Both the position numbers and the translations under genes were made by a program. From Verrucomicrobiota bacterium (GTDB taxonomy: Bacteria > Verrucomicrobiota > Verrucomicrobiia > Methylacidiphilales > JBCCWR01), in the NCBI GenBank assembly GCA_039192515.1, contig JBCCXA010000013.1, positions 29,566 through 93,565 of the forward strand: a stretch of 64,000 nt of DNA, in the 5' to 3' direction. Shown one piece after another: positions 19,468 through 28,930 of this stretch. Every line of letters starts with the position of its first letter. Position 1 is the stretch's first letter. The notes below the pieces were generated by a model, which was not told where the DNA came from, did not search any database, and worked only from the letters and a program-made list of their open reading frames with translations.

Positions 19468-20277
19468 TTATTGGTTGTTGTCTTCTTGTTTCTCTTTGTC
19501 TTCGTCCTCTTCCTCATCTAGAGGTAGTAAATCTTCAAGCTTAGTAAGAACTGGAGCCTCAATGGGTTCTGCATGAAAGGATTGGCTGCTCATTGATTTA
19601 AGCTTGTCACCGGAAATAATTGGTTTAGCAACATTTTGATCTGTTTTGACCCAGCCTAACTCAAGGAAAGAATCTACAAAGGTCAGGATTTGATCATTTG
19701 GATAGATGTTATTTGCAGTGCTGATCAATTCATTAGCTTTATCAGGATTTTCCTTATTAAAAGCGATCGCAGCATGGGCAAAGTAGTACAAGGGACTTAC
19801 CGGGCTTGGTTGCAGAGTGCTAAGGGCCTGATCTACTTCTTGCTGTTGCTCAGACAAAATATTACACAGAAAAATCTTAAAGAGAGCTAGCTCATTGTTG
19901 GGCTCTTTTTTCATGAAATTTCTAAAATGCTTGATAGCGTTGCTATAATATTTGTCTAAAAAGTAAGTTTCCCCGATATTAAAATGAGTAAATGCGTCAT
20001 CGGGATCAAGTTCGCCTGCTTGACTAAAATCTTTTCGAGCTTCAGCAAATTTGTCTAAGTCAACATAAATAGCGGCGCGAAGTTTATAGCTAAAAGCGTC
20101 TGAGGGTTTTAGGGTAATCAGTTCATTTGCAGAACGCAGAGCTTCTGTAAATTTAGCTTTAGTGTAGAGCTGAATCGTTTTCTGTCTGATTTCCTGGAAA
20201 GCTTCATCTTGCGCGTATAGAGACAAGACGCATATTATCAAAAAGTTTATAACAAATAACGAAACCCTACCTATCAT
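19468..20277 (-). CDS. secreted TPR-repeat protein
   Basis: This 269-residue protein has an N-terminal signal peptide (MIGRVSLFVINFLIICVLSL, cleavage near YAQDE) followed by at least three tetratricopeptide repeats at about residues 30-130, with TPR-like phrases AFSYKLRAAIYVDLDKFAEA and AFTHFNIGETYFLDKYYSNA. The C-terminal part ends in an acidic tail (LLPLDEEEDEDKEKQE). TPRs mediate protein contacts; the partner is unknown. It is convergent with the glycosyltransferase gene and downstream of the glyA fusion gene, about 180 bases away. Confidence 0.85.
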   Translation of the reverse strand: MIGRVSLFVINFLIICVLSLYAQDEAFQEIRQKTIQLYTKAKFTEALRSANELITLKPSDAFSYKLRAAIYVDLDKFAEARKDFSQAGELDPDDAFTHFNIGETYFLDKYYSNAIKHFRNFMKKEPNNELALFKIFLCNILSEQQQEVDQALSTLQPSPVSPLYYFAHAAIAFNKENPDKANELISTANNIYPNDQILTFVDSFLELGWVKTDQNVAKPIISGDKLKSMSSQSFHAEPIEAPVLTKLEDLLPLDEEEDEDKEKQEDNNQ

Positions 20278-20454
20278 ATCAAGACCACTACAAGTTATAA
20301 AAGTGAGTGGAACTTTGCAAGTCCTTCGTAGAGCAGAAGCTTACAGTATATATCAGCGGCTTAATAGCATCATTCCGTTCTAACCTATGACAACGTGAGG
20401 TATTCCAAGTGTCTAAAAAGGCTACTAATTAATACGATGAAGTAAGCTAGTTCA

Positions 20455-22656
20455 TTAATAAGGCAGAGGATATTTGCTGGTAAATTCGATGACTTCCTGT
20501 TGAATGTCCGCAAGTTTGTTGGGGTCATTGCGGTTTTCGATACCAGAATGAATCCAGTTTGCGATATCAAACATCTCATCTTCTTTCATGCCACGTGTGG
20601 TGACAGCAGGTGTGCCAAGTCTTATACCACCAGATTTGAAAGGGGATTGAGTATCAAATGGAATAGCGTTTTTGTTTACTGTGATACCTGCTAGATCAAG
20701 AGCTTCTTGGACTTCTTTACCTGTCAGACCTTTTTCTTGTAAATCGATGAGCATCACGTGATTCTCTGTCGTGTCAGAGACGATTCGGTAGCCATTTTTT
20801 TTCATGCCCTCAGAGAGTGCTTTTGCATTGCGAACGACTTGCTTTTGGTAGCTTTTGAACTGAGGTTGAAGAGCCTCAAGGTAGCAGACTGCTTTGGCTG
20901 CTATCACATGCATAAGTGGACCTCCTTGCGATCCCGGAAATATCAAAGAATCAATGGCCTTTGCATGGTCTGCCTTGCACATGATCATTCCACCTCTGGG
21001 TCCTCTAAGAGTTTTGTGTGTTGTGGTTGTGACGAAATCTGCTAAGCCTACTGGCGAAGGGTGAACACCTGCTGCAACAAGACCAGAAATATGAGCAATA
21101 TCCGCAAAAAGGTAAGCTCCTATGCTTTTTGCAATCTCTGCCATTTTATCAAAATGTATAGTGCGAGAATAAGCAGATGCTCCAACAGTGATCATCTTAG
21201 GTTGAAATTCTTTAGCTGTGATAGCCAACTGCTCGTAGTCGATACACTCGTTTTTTTGCGAGACTCCGTAATGGAGCACATCATACAGCTTACCGGAAAA
21301 ATTCATCTTGTGGCCATGTGTGAGGTGACCACCGTGAGCCAAATCCATGGTCAAGATCTTATCCCCAGGCTCAAGTACTGAGAAATAGACTGCCATATTT
21401 GCTTGGGAGCCGGAGTGGGGCTGCACATTTACATGATCTGCCGCAAACAGTTCTTTGGCCCGTTCTATGGCAATTTCCTCTACCTTATCGACTTCTTCGC
21501 ATCCGCCATACCAGCGTTTGCCGGGATACCCTTCAGCATATTTATTGGTCAGGCAAGAACCTTGTGCCTCCATGACGGCGCGTGATGTAAAGTTTTCAGA
21601 GGCGATGAGCTCGATGTTTGAAAATTGACGCTTCTTTTCTTTTTCGATAACGCTGAAGATGTCATAATCTGTCTCACTAAGTGAGGCAGTTGTTGAGGAT
21701 GGCATGATCGTCTTGGGTGTTTCCATTATGGTTTGGTCCTTATCTAAGTCTTTGTGTTCAATCCAGTTACTTAAAATCTTTTTAGCTTGTTCAGGGCTTA
21801 TTTTATCTGCCACTAAACATAGAATATTCGCATCATTATGCTTCGGGCTCAAGTGGACTGTTGAAAAATCTTCAGGTTTTTCAATCGTCAGGGTCCGAAT
21901 GTGAGGATGAGTTGCTTGACAGGGAGAGATCTGGTTTTGCGAGCTAATGAGAATGCCTAGATCCGCTTTGCCCTCTTGGATATACTGCGCCACCTTATTG
22001 GCTTGTGGAGTCATGTCAAAGCTAGGTTCAGTGCTTCCACTCTCCTCTGCATGCGGCCCGAAATCTATAAGATCATATTGGTCTGCTTCTAAAAACGTGC
22101 AGATCAAATCCTTAAAGGGTTGGACAGTTCTCGCTGAGGCCAAAGCAATTCTTTTGGAGGATTTCTGCTCAGTTGATGGAATTCCCTCCACGGGAGTTGT
22201 AGTGACGTCTTGGATAGTTATTAGAAAGTGTTTAAGGGCTTCAAAAATTTGATTTCTACAAATGCGGTAAACAGCTTCTGGACCTCCTATGGGATCTGAG
22301 ACTTCACGTTGCTCAGGTGCGAGGTTAGGAGTAAACTCTCGAATTAAAAAAGTCTTCTCAGTCGCTTGAGGATAATACATGAGTAATGTATCGAGGTGTC
22401 CGTAGGTCATGACGAGAATATAGTCAGAGGATGCTATCAGTTCGTCAGAAATGGGCTGGCTACGTTGCTCAGAGATATCAATATCCATCTCATTCATGAC
22501 CACTTGGGCATTGCGACTGGGCATTTGTCCAGCCATCGCTCCCATACCGGCAGAGTCAATTTGGATATGAGGCGTATACCGGGTCATTTCCCGGAACAAC
22601 CCCTCCGCCATAGGGCTACGACAAACATTTCCAGTACATACAAAAAGAATACGCAT
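20455..22656 (-). CDS. glyA: three-domain fusion: LMW phosphatase, RpiB-like, serine hydroxymethyltransferase
   Basis: This 733-residue protein joins three families. Residues 1 to about 150 are a low-molecular-weight protein-tyrosine phosphatase with the P-loop CTGNVCRSP and a distal DPIGG. About residues 165-300 resemble RpiB/LacAB but lack the active-site SDHAG and CG(T/S)G motifs; the helix phrase [11 protein letters not shown] is kept, so it is probably catalytically dead. About residues 325-733 are a full serine hydroxymethyltransferase (serine plus tetrahydrofolate to glycine plus methylene-THF) with ELIASENF and the PLP lysine in [13 protein letters not shown]. An internal ATG at 21726, preceded by AAGGA, could also give a free GlyA of about 423 residues, the normal length. 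Confidence 0.9.
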   Translation of the reverse strand: MRILFVCTGNVCRSPMAEGLFREMTRYTPHIQIDSAGMGAMAGQMPSRNAQVVMNEMDIDISEQRSQPISDELIASSDYILVMTYGHLDTLLMYYPQATEKTFLIREFTPNLAPEQREVSDPIGGPEAVYRICRNQIFEALKHFLITIQDVTTTPVEGIPSTEQKSSKRIALASARTVQPFKDLICTFLEADQYDLIDFGPHAEESGSTEPSFDMTPQANKVAQYIQEGKADLGILISSQNQISPCQATHPHIRTLTIEKPEDFSTVHLSPKHNDANILCLVADKISPEQAKKILSNWIEHKDLDKDQTIMETPKTIMPSSTTASLSETDYDIFSVIEKEKKRQFSNIELIASENFTSRAVMEAQGSCLTNKYAEGYPGKRWYGGCEEVDKVEEIAIERAKELFAADHVNVQPHSGSQANMAVYFSVLEPGDKILTMDLAHGGHLTHGHKMNFSGKLYDVLHYGVSQKNECIDYEQLAITAKEFQPKMITVGASAYSRTIHFDKMAEIAKSIGAYLFADIAHISGLVAAGVHPSPVGLADFVTTTTHKTLRGPRGGMIMCKADHAKAIDSLIFPGSQGGPLMHVIAAKAVCYLEALQPQFKSYQKQVVRNAKALSEGMKKNGYRIVSDTTENHVMLIDLQEKGLTGKEVQEALDLAGITVNKNAIPFDTQSPFKSGGIRLGTPAVTTRGMKEDEMFDIANWIHSGIENRNDPNKLADIQQEVIEFTSKYPLPY

Positions 22657-22811
22657 TGATTAGTGAAGTTTAGTGAGTTTTAATATAACATACTTACGAC
22701 GGTTCCTAGCAAAACTAATTAATTAGAGAACTTTGGCGTTTTTGCAATGACACTATTTGAATATTCTAGATGGGAATGCGTCAATAAGAAAGCAATAGGA
22801 GAAAAATACTT

Positions 22812-23441
22812 ATGATCAACAAGGGTGTATTGGCTTTTATCATAGTGATAGCTAGTGCTTTGGTAAATGAGGCGGTGGCTGGTATCTCATTTAGCTTTAG
22901 TAGCCGCAGCTACTGTGGCAAAGGCTATTCCTACCGTAGCTGTCCTCATAGCAAGTTCTATTATAATTATAGTAGTAATTATCGATGCTACCCTAAACAC
23001 TATGGCTATTATTACTCATACCCGCCTGTCACTGTTCGAAAATACTATGTTTATCCTGAAGCAGAAACAATCTACAGCGATCATTTTTATCCAGGAGGCA
23101 ATGGCTATCCTTCGGCTCAACTCAAATACCAGCAAGGCTACAGCCCTCAACAGAACAACAACCATACAGAGCCTAAAGAGAAAAAGACTGAACTAGAAAC
23201 CGATAAGGATGATGCCAAACAAAGTGTTTCAAAATCCTTTGCTATGGGGATTCAGAAAAAGTTAAAGGATAAGGGCTTTTATCTAGGCGAAATCAATGGA
23301 CGGCTCGATCAGAAAACGCAGGAGGCTATTAGGTCGTTCCAGCAAGCAAGAGGATTGAAAGAGACTGGGCAGATCGACGAGGCACTTTTGTTAAATCTGG
23401 GTTATTTGACCGCTAGCAAGACCCAGGATAAGTATTTATAA
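22812..23441 (+). CDS. secreted peptidoglycan-binding domain protein
   Basis: This 209-residue protein has a signal peptide (about residues 1-23), a long low-complexity region rich in Tyr, Ser and Pro (about residues 25-110), a charged linker, and a C-terminal PG_binding_1 domain. The domain shows IQKKLKDKGFYLGEINGRLD, AIRSFQQARGLKETGQID and a final LLLNLG. This three-helix domain binds cell-wall peptidoglycan; no catalytic domain is attached, so the protein may anchor or organise the periplasm. It is divergent from the glyA fusion, and AGGAG lies upstream of the start. Confidence 0.85.
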   Translation: MINKGVLAFIIVIASALVNEAVAGISFSFSSRSYCGKGYSYRSCPHSKFYYNYSSNYRCYPKHYGYYYSYPPVTVRKYYVYPEAETIYSDHFYPGGNGYPSAQLKYQQGYSPQQNNNHTEPKEKKTELETDKDDAKQSVSKSFAMGIQKKLKDKGFYLGEINGRLDQKTQEAIRSFQQARGLKETGQIDEALLLNLGYLTASKTQDKYL

Positions 23442-23514
23442 GTACTTGAGGTCTATGCTTGTATTTTTTCCATTTTAGATCTTTCCTAGTATTGTACAAA
23501 GACAGCTAGGTAGG

Positions 23515-24588
23515 ATGATGGCTTTAAATACTAAGGTAACTTTAGTTACAGGTGGTAATGGTTTTATCGGTAGGCACCTAGTCCGCTTGTTAAGGGATCG
23601 AGAAGAAAGGCTCAGAGTTCTAGATATTCTGGATAGTCCGGATTGCCATTTGGAGGGAGTAGAATATCTCAGGGGCTCTGTTGAAGACAAAGCTTTTGTT
23701 AAAACTTCGATGCAAGATGTATCCAAGGTTTACCATTTGGCAGCAAATCCAAAACTTTGGCACTCAGATAAGGGAACCTTTGAAAGAACTAATCTTTTCG
23801 GTACAAAGAATGTCTTAAAAGCAGCTGAAGCTGCTGGAGTGGAGCGACTTGTTTATACTTCCACAGAGTCTATCCTCAAGAGTTACCGACGTGATCAAAG
23901 AGGGCTGATCGACGAAAGGATTCATCTAGAACTCTGCGATATGCCCGGCTCTTACTGTCGCTCTAAGTTTTTGGCAGAGCAGGCTGCTCTGCAAGCGTCA
24001 AAGAACGGTCTAGATGTGGTTATTGTAAATCCCACCCTGCCAGTTGGCCCAGGCGACTATCTACTAACTCCTCCAACCAAGATGATGCTAGACTTTGTAA
24101 ATCAGAAGCTTCCCCAAGCTTATCTTGAATGCCAACTAAATATGATTGATGTCAGAGATGTGGCTTTTGGTCACATACAGGCTATGGACAAAGGAGGGAA
24201 AGGGGAGAGATATATTTTAGGTCACCAAAATTTATCTCTAAGTCGACTACTTAAGATTTTAGAATCATTCACCGGTCTTACCATGCCTACTACAAGGATC
24301 CCCTATCCCGTTGCGTGGTGTGCTGCAGTATTTTCTGAATTGATCGCTGATTATATTACCAAAAGGCCTCCTATGGCACCTCTGACAGGTGTTCGTTTAG
24401 CAAGAACCCCAATGGTATTCGATAACACCAAGGCTGTTTCAGAGTTGGGGCTCCCTCTTAGGCCCATAGAGGATTCACTAAGGGACATGCTTATATGGTT
24501 TCAAGACGTCGGATTATTTAAAGGTAAGAAAGTTTTCTCACTAGAAAAAGATAAGTTTCAATCAGTAGATTCGATCTCTGTTAAATAA
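23515..24588 (+). CDS. hpnA: NAD-dependent epimerase/dehydratase, HpnA-like (hopanoid-associated)
   Basis: This extended short-chain dehydrogenase is about 357 residues with the Rossmann motif VTGGNGFIGRHLV at the N-terminus and the catalytic YCRSK (Tyr-x3-Lys) near residue 155. The order and wording of later segments match the hopanoid-associated sugar epimerase HpnA: HLAANPKLWHSD, GTKNVLKAAEAAGVERLVY, VNPTLPVGPGD, GERYILGHQNLSL and a final SLRDMLIWF. Squalene genes of the hpn group lie 19 kb away at 42-45 kb, which supports the assignment, but no hopene cyclase is in the window. The exact substrate is not certain. Confidence 0.8.
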   Translation: MMALNTKVTLVTGGNGFIGRHLVRLLRDREERLRVLDILDSPDCHLEGVEYLRGSVEDKAFVKTSMQDVSKVYHLAANPKLWHSDKGTFERTNLFGTKNVLKAAEAAGVERLVYTSTESILKSYRRDQRGLIDERIHLELCDMPGSYCRSKFLAEQAALQASKNGLDVVIVNPTLPVGPGDYLLTPPTKMMLDFVNQKLPQAYLECQLNMIDVRDVAFGHIQAMDKGGKGERYILGHQNLSLSRLLKILESFTGLTMPTTRIPYPVAWCAAVFSELIADYITKRPPMAPLTGVRLARTPMVFDNTKAVSELGLPLRPIEDSLRDMLIWFQDVGLFKGKKVFSLEKDKFQSVDSISVK

Positions 24589-24620
24589 TAGAAAGACTTA
24601 AAACTGCAGTGAGGACAGCT

Positions 24621-25676
24621 ATGATTAGAGTAATATTTTGCTTGTTAGCTTTGAAGCTGCTGCTGGCTCAGGCTCTATTAGGCAATAATGTCATTGAAGA
24701 ACTGAGTTCTTTCTCAAAAATTAAGAAATTAGATCTGCCAAGAGTATTGGATGGGAAGATTGAAGGCACTAAAATGACTCTTCCCAATCATGAATTGGGA
24801 ATAGGTACGGAGGCCTTATTTGTTGTTCCAGCTTCTCCTGATCAAATCCTTGATCACATCGCTAATTTTGACGCCTCCACAAAAACGGAAGCAGGTAACA
24901 AGTTTGATTTAGAGGCTCACTACAGCATAAGCGTTCCTCCTAGGCTGCAAGACTTCTCTGGCTTTAAGCTGGATAGCAGAAACAAAGCTTCAAAATGGTT
25001 AATGATTCAGTCCAGCCGTGAGGCAAGAAAATCAGATTTAAATTTGAGCAATAAAGAATTTAAATCCCTCTATGAATTGACGGAGTCACTCAAAGAAACT
25101 CATGGGAAAAGCTGGATGATTCATGGCGAAGACGCTTTGGCTCTAAAATGGCAGGAGATCTTTTATAACCGAGCTTTGCAATACCAGAATGGAGCATTAG
25201 CAGGTAGCCAACCCTATTATAAAGTGTCCCAAGAGTTCGAAATTGATCTCGAGATGGCAACCATGTTAGGCGGTAACCCCCAAGTGCAAGAGCACTTTAA
25301 AAGGCTTATCCATAAAGCATTCTTAGGGGACCAAGATGCGAAATACTATTGGGAACAAGCAAAAGTTAATGGTCGCCAAACAGTCAATCTTGGAGTTTTT
25401 TTAAAAGATGTTAGTAAAGGGAACTATAAAGCTCTTGAGGCGCAATACTATGTGACATCTACTTACTTCAACTCGATGACGCTTTATCAGATGTGGCCCT
25501 TAGAAAATGAAGAGACGCTCGTGTGGCGAGGCGATTATGTCATCAGTTCAGCGTTTCGTATTTTAAAAGGCATCCAAAGAATAGCTGCTAGAAATGTGAT
25601 GCTACTTGAGGTAAAAAAATCTGTTAAAGCTTTTGTGAAAGATTTTCAAAAGAACGAATTAGCAGCCTCTGATTAA
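24621..25676 (+). CDS. unrecognised secreted protein downstream of hpnA
   Basis: I do not recognise this protein of about 351 residues. I chose ATG 24621 over GTG 24609 because GAGGA ends five bases before it and the product starts with a clean signal peptide (MIRVIFCLLALKLLLAQALL). The rest is a soluble alpha/beta sequence with a conserved-looking YYVTSTYFNSMTLYQMWPL segment and no Cys or known catalytic motif. It follows hpnA by 32 bases and is probably cotranscribed, so a role in periplasmic handling of a lipid or in the envelope is possible from context only. Confidence 0.75.
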   Translation: MIRVIFCLLALKLLLAQALLGNNVIEELSSFSKIKKLDLPRVLDGKIEGTKMTLPNHELGIGTEALFVVPASPDQILDHIANFDASTKTEAGNKFDLEAHYSISVPPRLQDFSGFKLDSRNKASKWLMIQSSREARKSDLNLSNKEFKSLYELTESLKETHGKSWMIHGEDALALKWQEIFYNRALQYQNGALAGSQPYYKVSQEFEIDLEMATMLGGNPQVQEHFKRLIHKAFLGDQDAKYYWEQAKVNGRQTVNLGVFLKDVSKGNYKALEAQYYVTSTYFNSMTLYQMWPLENEETLVWRGDYVISSAFRILKGIQRIAARNVMLLEVKKSVKAFVKDFQKNELAASD

Positions 25677-25702
25677 AAGAAACTAATCCTAGGTAAACTA
25701 AA

Positions 25703-25864
25703 TTAATACCTGATTCTCGAACTGCGATTTATGCTTCTGTTTTTGCTTCGAATACGAGCCTGAACCAGCTTTTTATGATTGGAAGCAGAATAAATGATTT
25801 GAAGTGCAATAAAGCAGAGTAACGAAAATGTTACGGTAATTAAAACGATGCTACTGTAAATCAT
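25703..25864 (-). CDS. candidate 53-residue membrane protein
   Basis: An open frame of 53 codons runs on the minus strand from ATG at 25864 to TAA at 25703. It encodes one hydrophobic helix (IVLITVTFSLLCFIALQIIY) followed by a strongly basic tail (KKLVQARIRSKNRSINRSSR), the pattern of a real small membrane protein. It starts about 60 bases after the end of the AAA ATPase gene on the same strand. No strong ribosome site is visible, so the call is tentative. Confidence 0.4.
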   Translation of the reverse strand: MIYSSIVLITVTFSLLCFIALQIIYSASNHKKLVQARIRSKNRSINRSSRIRY

Positions 25865-25925
25865 CACTTATTATGCTAAGACATGAAGAGTGCTTTGTCA
25901 AGGCATGCGGACTAGTCGCGTTACT

Positions 25926-27227
25926 TTACTTCGGGGTGCTCTCGAAATCGACAAAGTAGGCATTTGCAGCAAAATCTATGAGATCAGGTGATATGGTCGG
26001 CTGGGTCTGATGATAACGGCACTGATCCAAGACTAGTGCCAAAATGTCACGTGGCAGGCAACCACGCAAGTTACGGCCTGTTGGCTGGATGTGCTTACGT
26101 ATAAAATAATCTACGACCTCATCGCTAAAGGGGATACCTTTGATTCCACTTTCGAGTTGCCAGATTTTCTTGAAGTTTTCAGGAGAAGGATTCGTAATGG
26201 GGATCTTATAGCGAAGCCTTCTTAAGAAGGCCTCATCAACAAGGTCCTTTGGATCGAGATTAGTGGAGATAACCAAGAGAGTATCGAAAAGCATGGCTAC
26301 TTTAATGCCGGTATGGAGGGTGAGGAAGTCTACTTTTTTTTCTAAAGGAACAATCCAGCGGTTTAATAACTCCCTGGGATCCATTCGCTGGCGTCCGAAG
26401 TCATCGATCATGAAGCATCCACCGTTGGCTTTCATTTGGAAAGGAGCCTCATAAAAGCGTGAAGAATCGCTCCAAATCAGGTCTAAAGACTCCATTGTCA
26501 GTTCACCCCCCACAATGATAACTGGGCGCTGGATCAGTCGCCAACGTTTGTCATAGCGCTGTGTCAGTCGAATGTCCTCTTCTTCGGTAAGTGGGAGGTG
26601 GTTATATTCGTCAAAAAGTCTGATGATAGCACCGTTAACTTCAATAGCGTGAGGGATGAAAATTCCTCCTCCAAAGGCCTCTACAATTCTTTCAGCGACA
26701 CTTGTCTTACCATTTCCCGGAGGGCCATAGAGGAACATGGATTGGCCTGAGTTGGTAGCGGGGCCAATTTGTTTGAGGATTTCTTCCTCAAGTATCAATC
26801 CCTCGAAAGCACTACTTAAGCGACGGCGGTTGATTTGTATGCTGCGAATCGTCTGGCTACGGACTGACTCCGCATAAACGTCAATGGAAACAGGGGCTGG
26901 TCCTATGTAAGCCGATTGGTCGTAGAAGGCGGAAGCTTTATCTCGACCGAGGTCAGTAATCGCCAGTAAGTATGAGTGGGCCTGAAGACCTCCACGCATG
27001 ACATCAAGCATTTTGGCCTCTCTGAGTTGTTCGATAACTGGCTCGACTACATTGAAGTAGGGCAAGTCAATAAAGTCTGCAAGGTCTCCTGCGGTCATGG
27101 TGCTGCGGGCAGCAACTGTCTTAAGGATCAGAGCCTCTATCATAGACTTTGAGATATCTAGATCATCAAGAGACTGAGGTTCCTCGGGAAGGAAGAGAGA
27201 AGCATTCGCAAAAATGTCTTGTGACAT
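25926..27227 (-). CDS. AAA family ATPase with an N-terminal winged-helix-like region
   Basis: The 433-residue protein has an N-terminal region (about residues 25-100) resembling a winged helix, followed by a AAA+ ATPase domain. Walker A is GPPGNGKTS at about residues 168-176, Walker B is GGCFMIDDFGR at about residue 270, and VISTNLDPKDLVDEAFLRR carries sensor 1 and the arginine finger. The target is unknown. It is a standalone gene; LolD lies upstream on the same strand, about 145 bases away. No secretion or pilus genes adjoin it, so I give no specific function. Confidence 0.85.
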   Translation of the reverse strand: MSQDIFANASLFLPEEPQSLDDLDISKSMIEALILKTVAARSTMTAGDLADFIDLPYFNVVEPVIEQLREAKMLDVMRGGLQAHSYLLAITDLGRDKASAFYDQSAYIGPAPVSIDVYAESVRSQTIRSIQINRRRLSSAFEGLILEEEILKQIGPATNSGQSMFLYGPPGNGKTSVAERIVEAFGGGIFIPHAIEVNGAIIRLFDEYNHLPLTEEEDIRLTQRYDKRWRLIQRPVIIVGGELTMESLDLIWSDSSRFYEAPFQMKANGGCFMIDDFGRQRMDPRELLNRWIVPLEKKVDFLTLHTGIKVAMLFDTLLVISTNLDPKDLVDEAFLRRLRYKIPITNPSPENFKKIWQLESGIKGIPFSDEVVDYFIRKHIQPTGRNLRGCLPRDILALVLDQCRYHQTQPTISPDLIDFAANAYFVDFESTPK

Positions 27228-27371
27228 GATTTATTAATTTTCCATAAATTTTGAATAAGCCAAGCAAAACGTTTTGCTTTATCAATCAGCAGGTCACATA
27301 AATCAGCGCTTAGAAGGTTCGCATTTAAGCTGGATGATGGATTTCGTTCAACCTTTGTTGCACATTGGTGA

Positions 27372-28127
27372 TTAATGTGTCACTGGGTGAGGGAGTTTTG
27401 ATATGAACTTTCCGTCGGCCATTTCTAGAACGTAATCAGATGCGTCGGCGATTTGTGGGTTATGAGTCACGGTTAGCAGTGTGAGTTTTTCTTCGTGAAC
27501 AATAGATCTCATCAACTCAAATACCCGGTCTGAATTTTTGGTATCAAGATTTCCTGTAGGCTCGTCAGCAAGAATAACTTTGGGGCTATTTGCTAAGGCT
27601 CTGGCAATAGCTACGCGTTGTTGTTCACCTCCGGATAGGTGATTGGTTCGACGCATAGCTTTTTCTACCAGTCCCACTCCATCAAGCAGATGAAGCGCGC
27701 GCTCTTTCATTTCATTTAGCTTGAGTTTCCCCAATTTTTTCATGGGCAACATAACATTCTCCAGTGCGGTGAACTCTTTGATCAGAAAGTGGAATTGGAA
27801 AACAAATCCCAGCCGCTCGTTTCGCATATCCGTTGCTTGGGTCTCTGTAAGCTGAAATGCATCTACTCCAGTAATCTTTATTTCTCCGCTGTCGGGTTTA
27901 TCTAAAAGACCCAGGAGATAAAGTAGCGTGCTCTTGCCGCAGCCAGAAGGGCCTACGATTGAATAGACATTACCTTCTCTTAATGAAAGGTTGACTGAAT
28001 GCAGTACATGTACTCTGGATTCATCCTTCCCTAGAAAGCGAACGAGATTTTTACAAGATAATGTCGTAGTCTCTCTGCTCGATTCAACTACTGCAGTTTC
28101 TTCGATGCTGGTAGGTTCTTCTATCAT
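27372..28127 (-). CDS. lolD: ABC transporter ATP-binding protein, LolD-like
   Basis: This 251-residue ABC ATPase belongs to the MacB/LolD group, with Walker [11 protein letters not shown]-loop [18 protein letters not shown], signature [15 protein letters not shown], Walker [13 protein letters not shown] and H-loop TVTHN. LolD powers release of lipoproteins from the inner membrane with LolC/E. No permease gene is adjacent here, so the partner must be encoded elsewhere; a related exporter ATPase cannot be excluded. An N-terminal extension of about 25 residues rich in Glu and Thr precedes the domain. Confidence 0.85.
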   Translation of the reverse strand: MIEEPTSIEETAVVESSRETTTLSCKNLVRFLGKDESRVHVLHSVNLSLREGNVYSIVGPSGCGKSTLLYLLGLLDKPDSGEIKITGVDAFQLTETQATDMRNERLGFVFQFHFLIKEFTALENVMLPMKKLGKLKLNEMKERALHLLDGVGLVEKAMRRTNHLSGGEQQRVAIARALANSPKVILADEPTGNLDTKNSDRVFELMRSIVHEEKLTLLTVTHNPQIADASDYVLEMADGKFISKLPHPVTH

Positions 28128-28200
28128 GACGCTAGGGGGATAGTATCTTTAGACTGGCATAGATGAAAAGCACAAAGAAGTTTTCCGCTTTTTGTCGGAT

Positions 28201-28848
28201 TTATGGCGATGGCTTAATGATAGCATGGTAAGCTTTTATATACCGGATGCGCAGTTTTTCCCAGATGAGTAGAAGGGTGGAGGGGTTTGTTTGTTTTCCG
28301 TAGAACTCGTATTTATGAAGTATATCTTGAATGTAAGCTTTGGTAGTTGGGTAATCAACCTGCTCTAAAAAATATTGAGCTGAGGGCTTGGTCAGTTTTT
28401 GATTCCAGCGCTTAGCATTACTTGGACCCGCATTGTATTCCGCTAAAGCAGGTGCCTCTGGGGTATCAAAGGTTTTCCAGCGTCGAAGCGCTCGACTCAA
28501 GTACCAGCTTCCGGCTAAGATATTATTCCTTGGATCTAAAAGGTCGGTGGGCTTGTAAGAGTCTAGTTTTTCATGAGAAGCCCATTCGGAGCCTGCTGCT
28601 TCCGTGATTTGCATAAGACCTCGCTCTCCTGCCGCTCCTAGAGCGTCAGGATTGAAATCACTCTCCCTCCAGATGACGGCACGGATGAGGTTAGCATCTA
28701 GCTTATATCGTTCTGCTGCAGTCGTAATAAAATCTTCAAATCTGCTGATTCGGTGTTTTTCATATTGAAACCACCAGAAGCCGCCAATGATGATCAGACT
28801 GACGGCTACAAATAAAAAAATAGTGAAGCGGCGCAGCATCCACCCCAA
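28201..28848 (-). CDS. membrane-anchored lytic transglycosylase (SLT domain)
   Basis: This protein cleaves peptidoglycan between MurNAc and GlcNAc, forming 1,6-anhydro ends. The 215-residue sequence has an N-terminal transmembrane segment (about residues 9-27) and an SLT lysozyme-like domain. The catalytic Glu is in AVIWRESDFNPDALG, followed by ERGLMQIT and AEYNAGPSNAKRW, all standard for family 1 transglycosylases. It lies 73 bases upstream of lolD on the same strand and diverges from priA. Confidence 0.9.
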   Translation of the reverse strand: MGWMLRRFTIFLFVAVSLIIIGGFWWFQYEKHRISRFEDFITTAAERYKLDANLIRAVIWRESDFNPDALGAAGERGLMQITEAAGSEWASHEKLDSYKPTDLLDPRNNILAGSWYLSRALRRWKTFDTPEAPALAEYNAGPSNAKRWNQKLTKPSAQYFLEQVDYPTTKAYIQDILHKYEFYGKQTNPSTLLLIWEKLRIRYIKAYHAIIKPSP

Positions 28849-28930
28849 TTTAAGTGCTTGATCATGGGGTAAAAGAAATTTTTTGCCTGGACGCGTAACA
28901 TCATGCGATGGTGAGCTATAGGCCAGTTCT

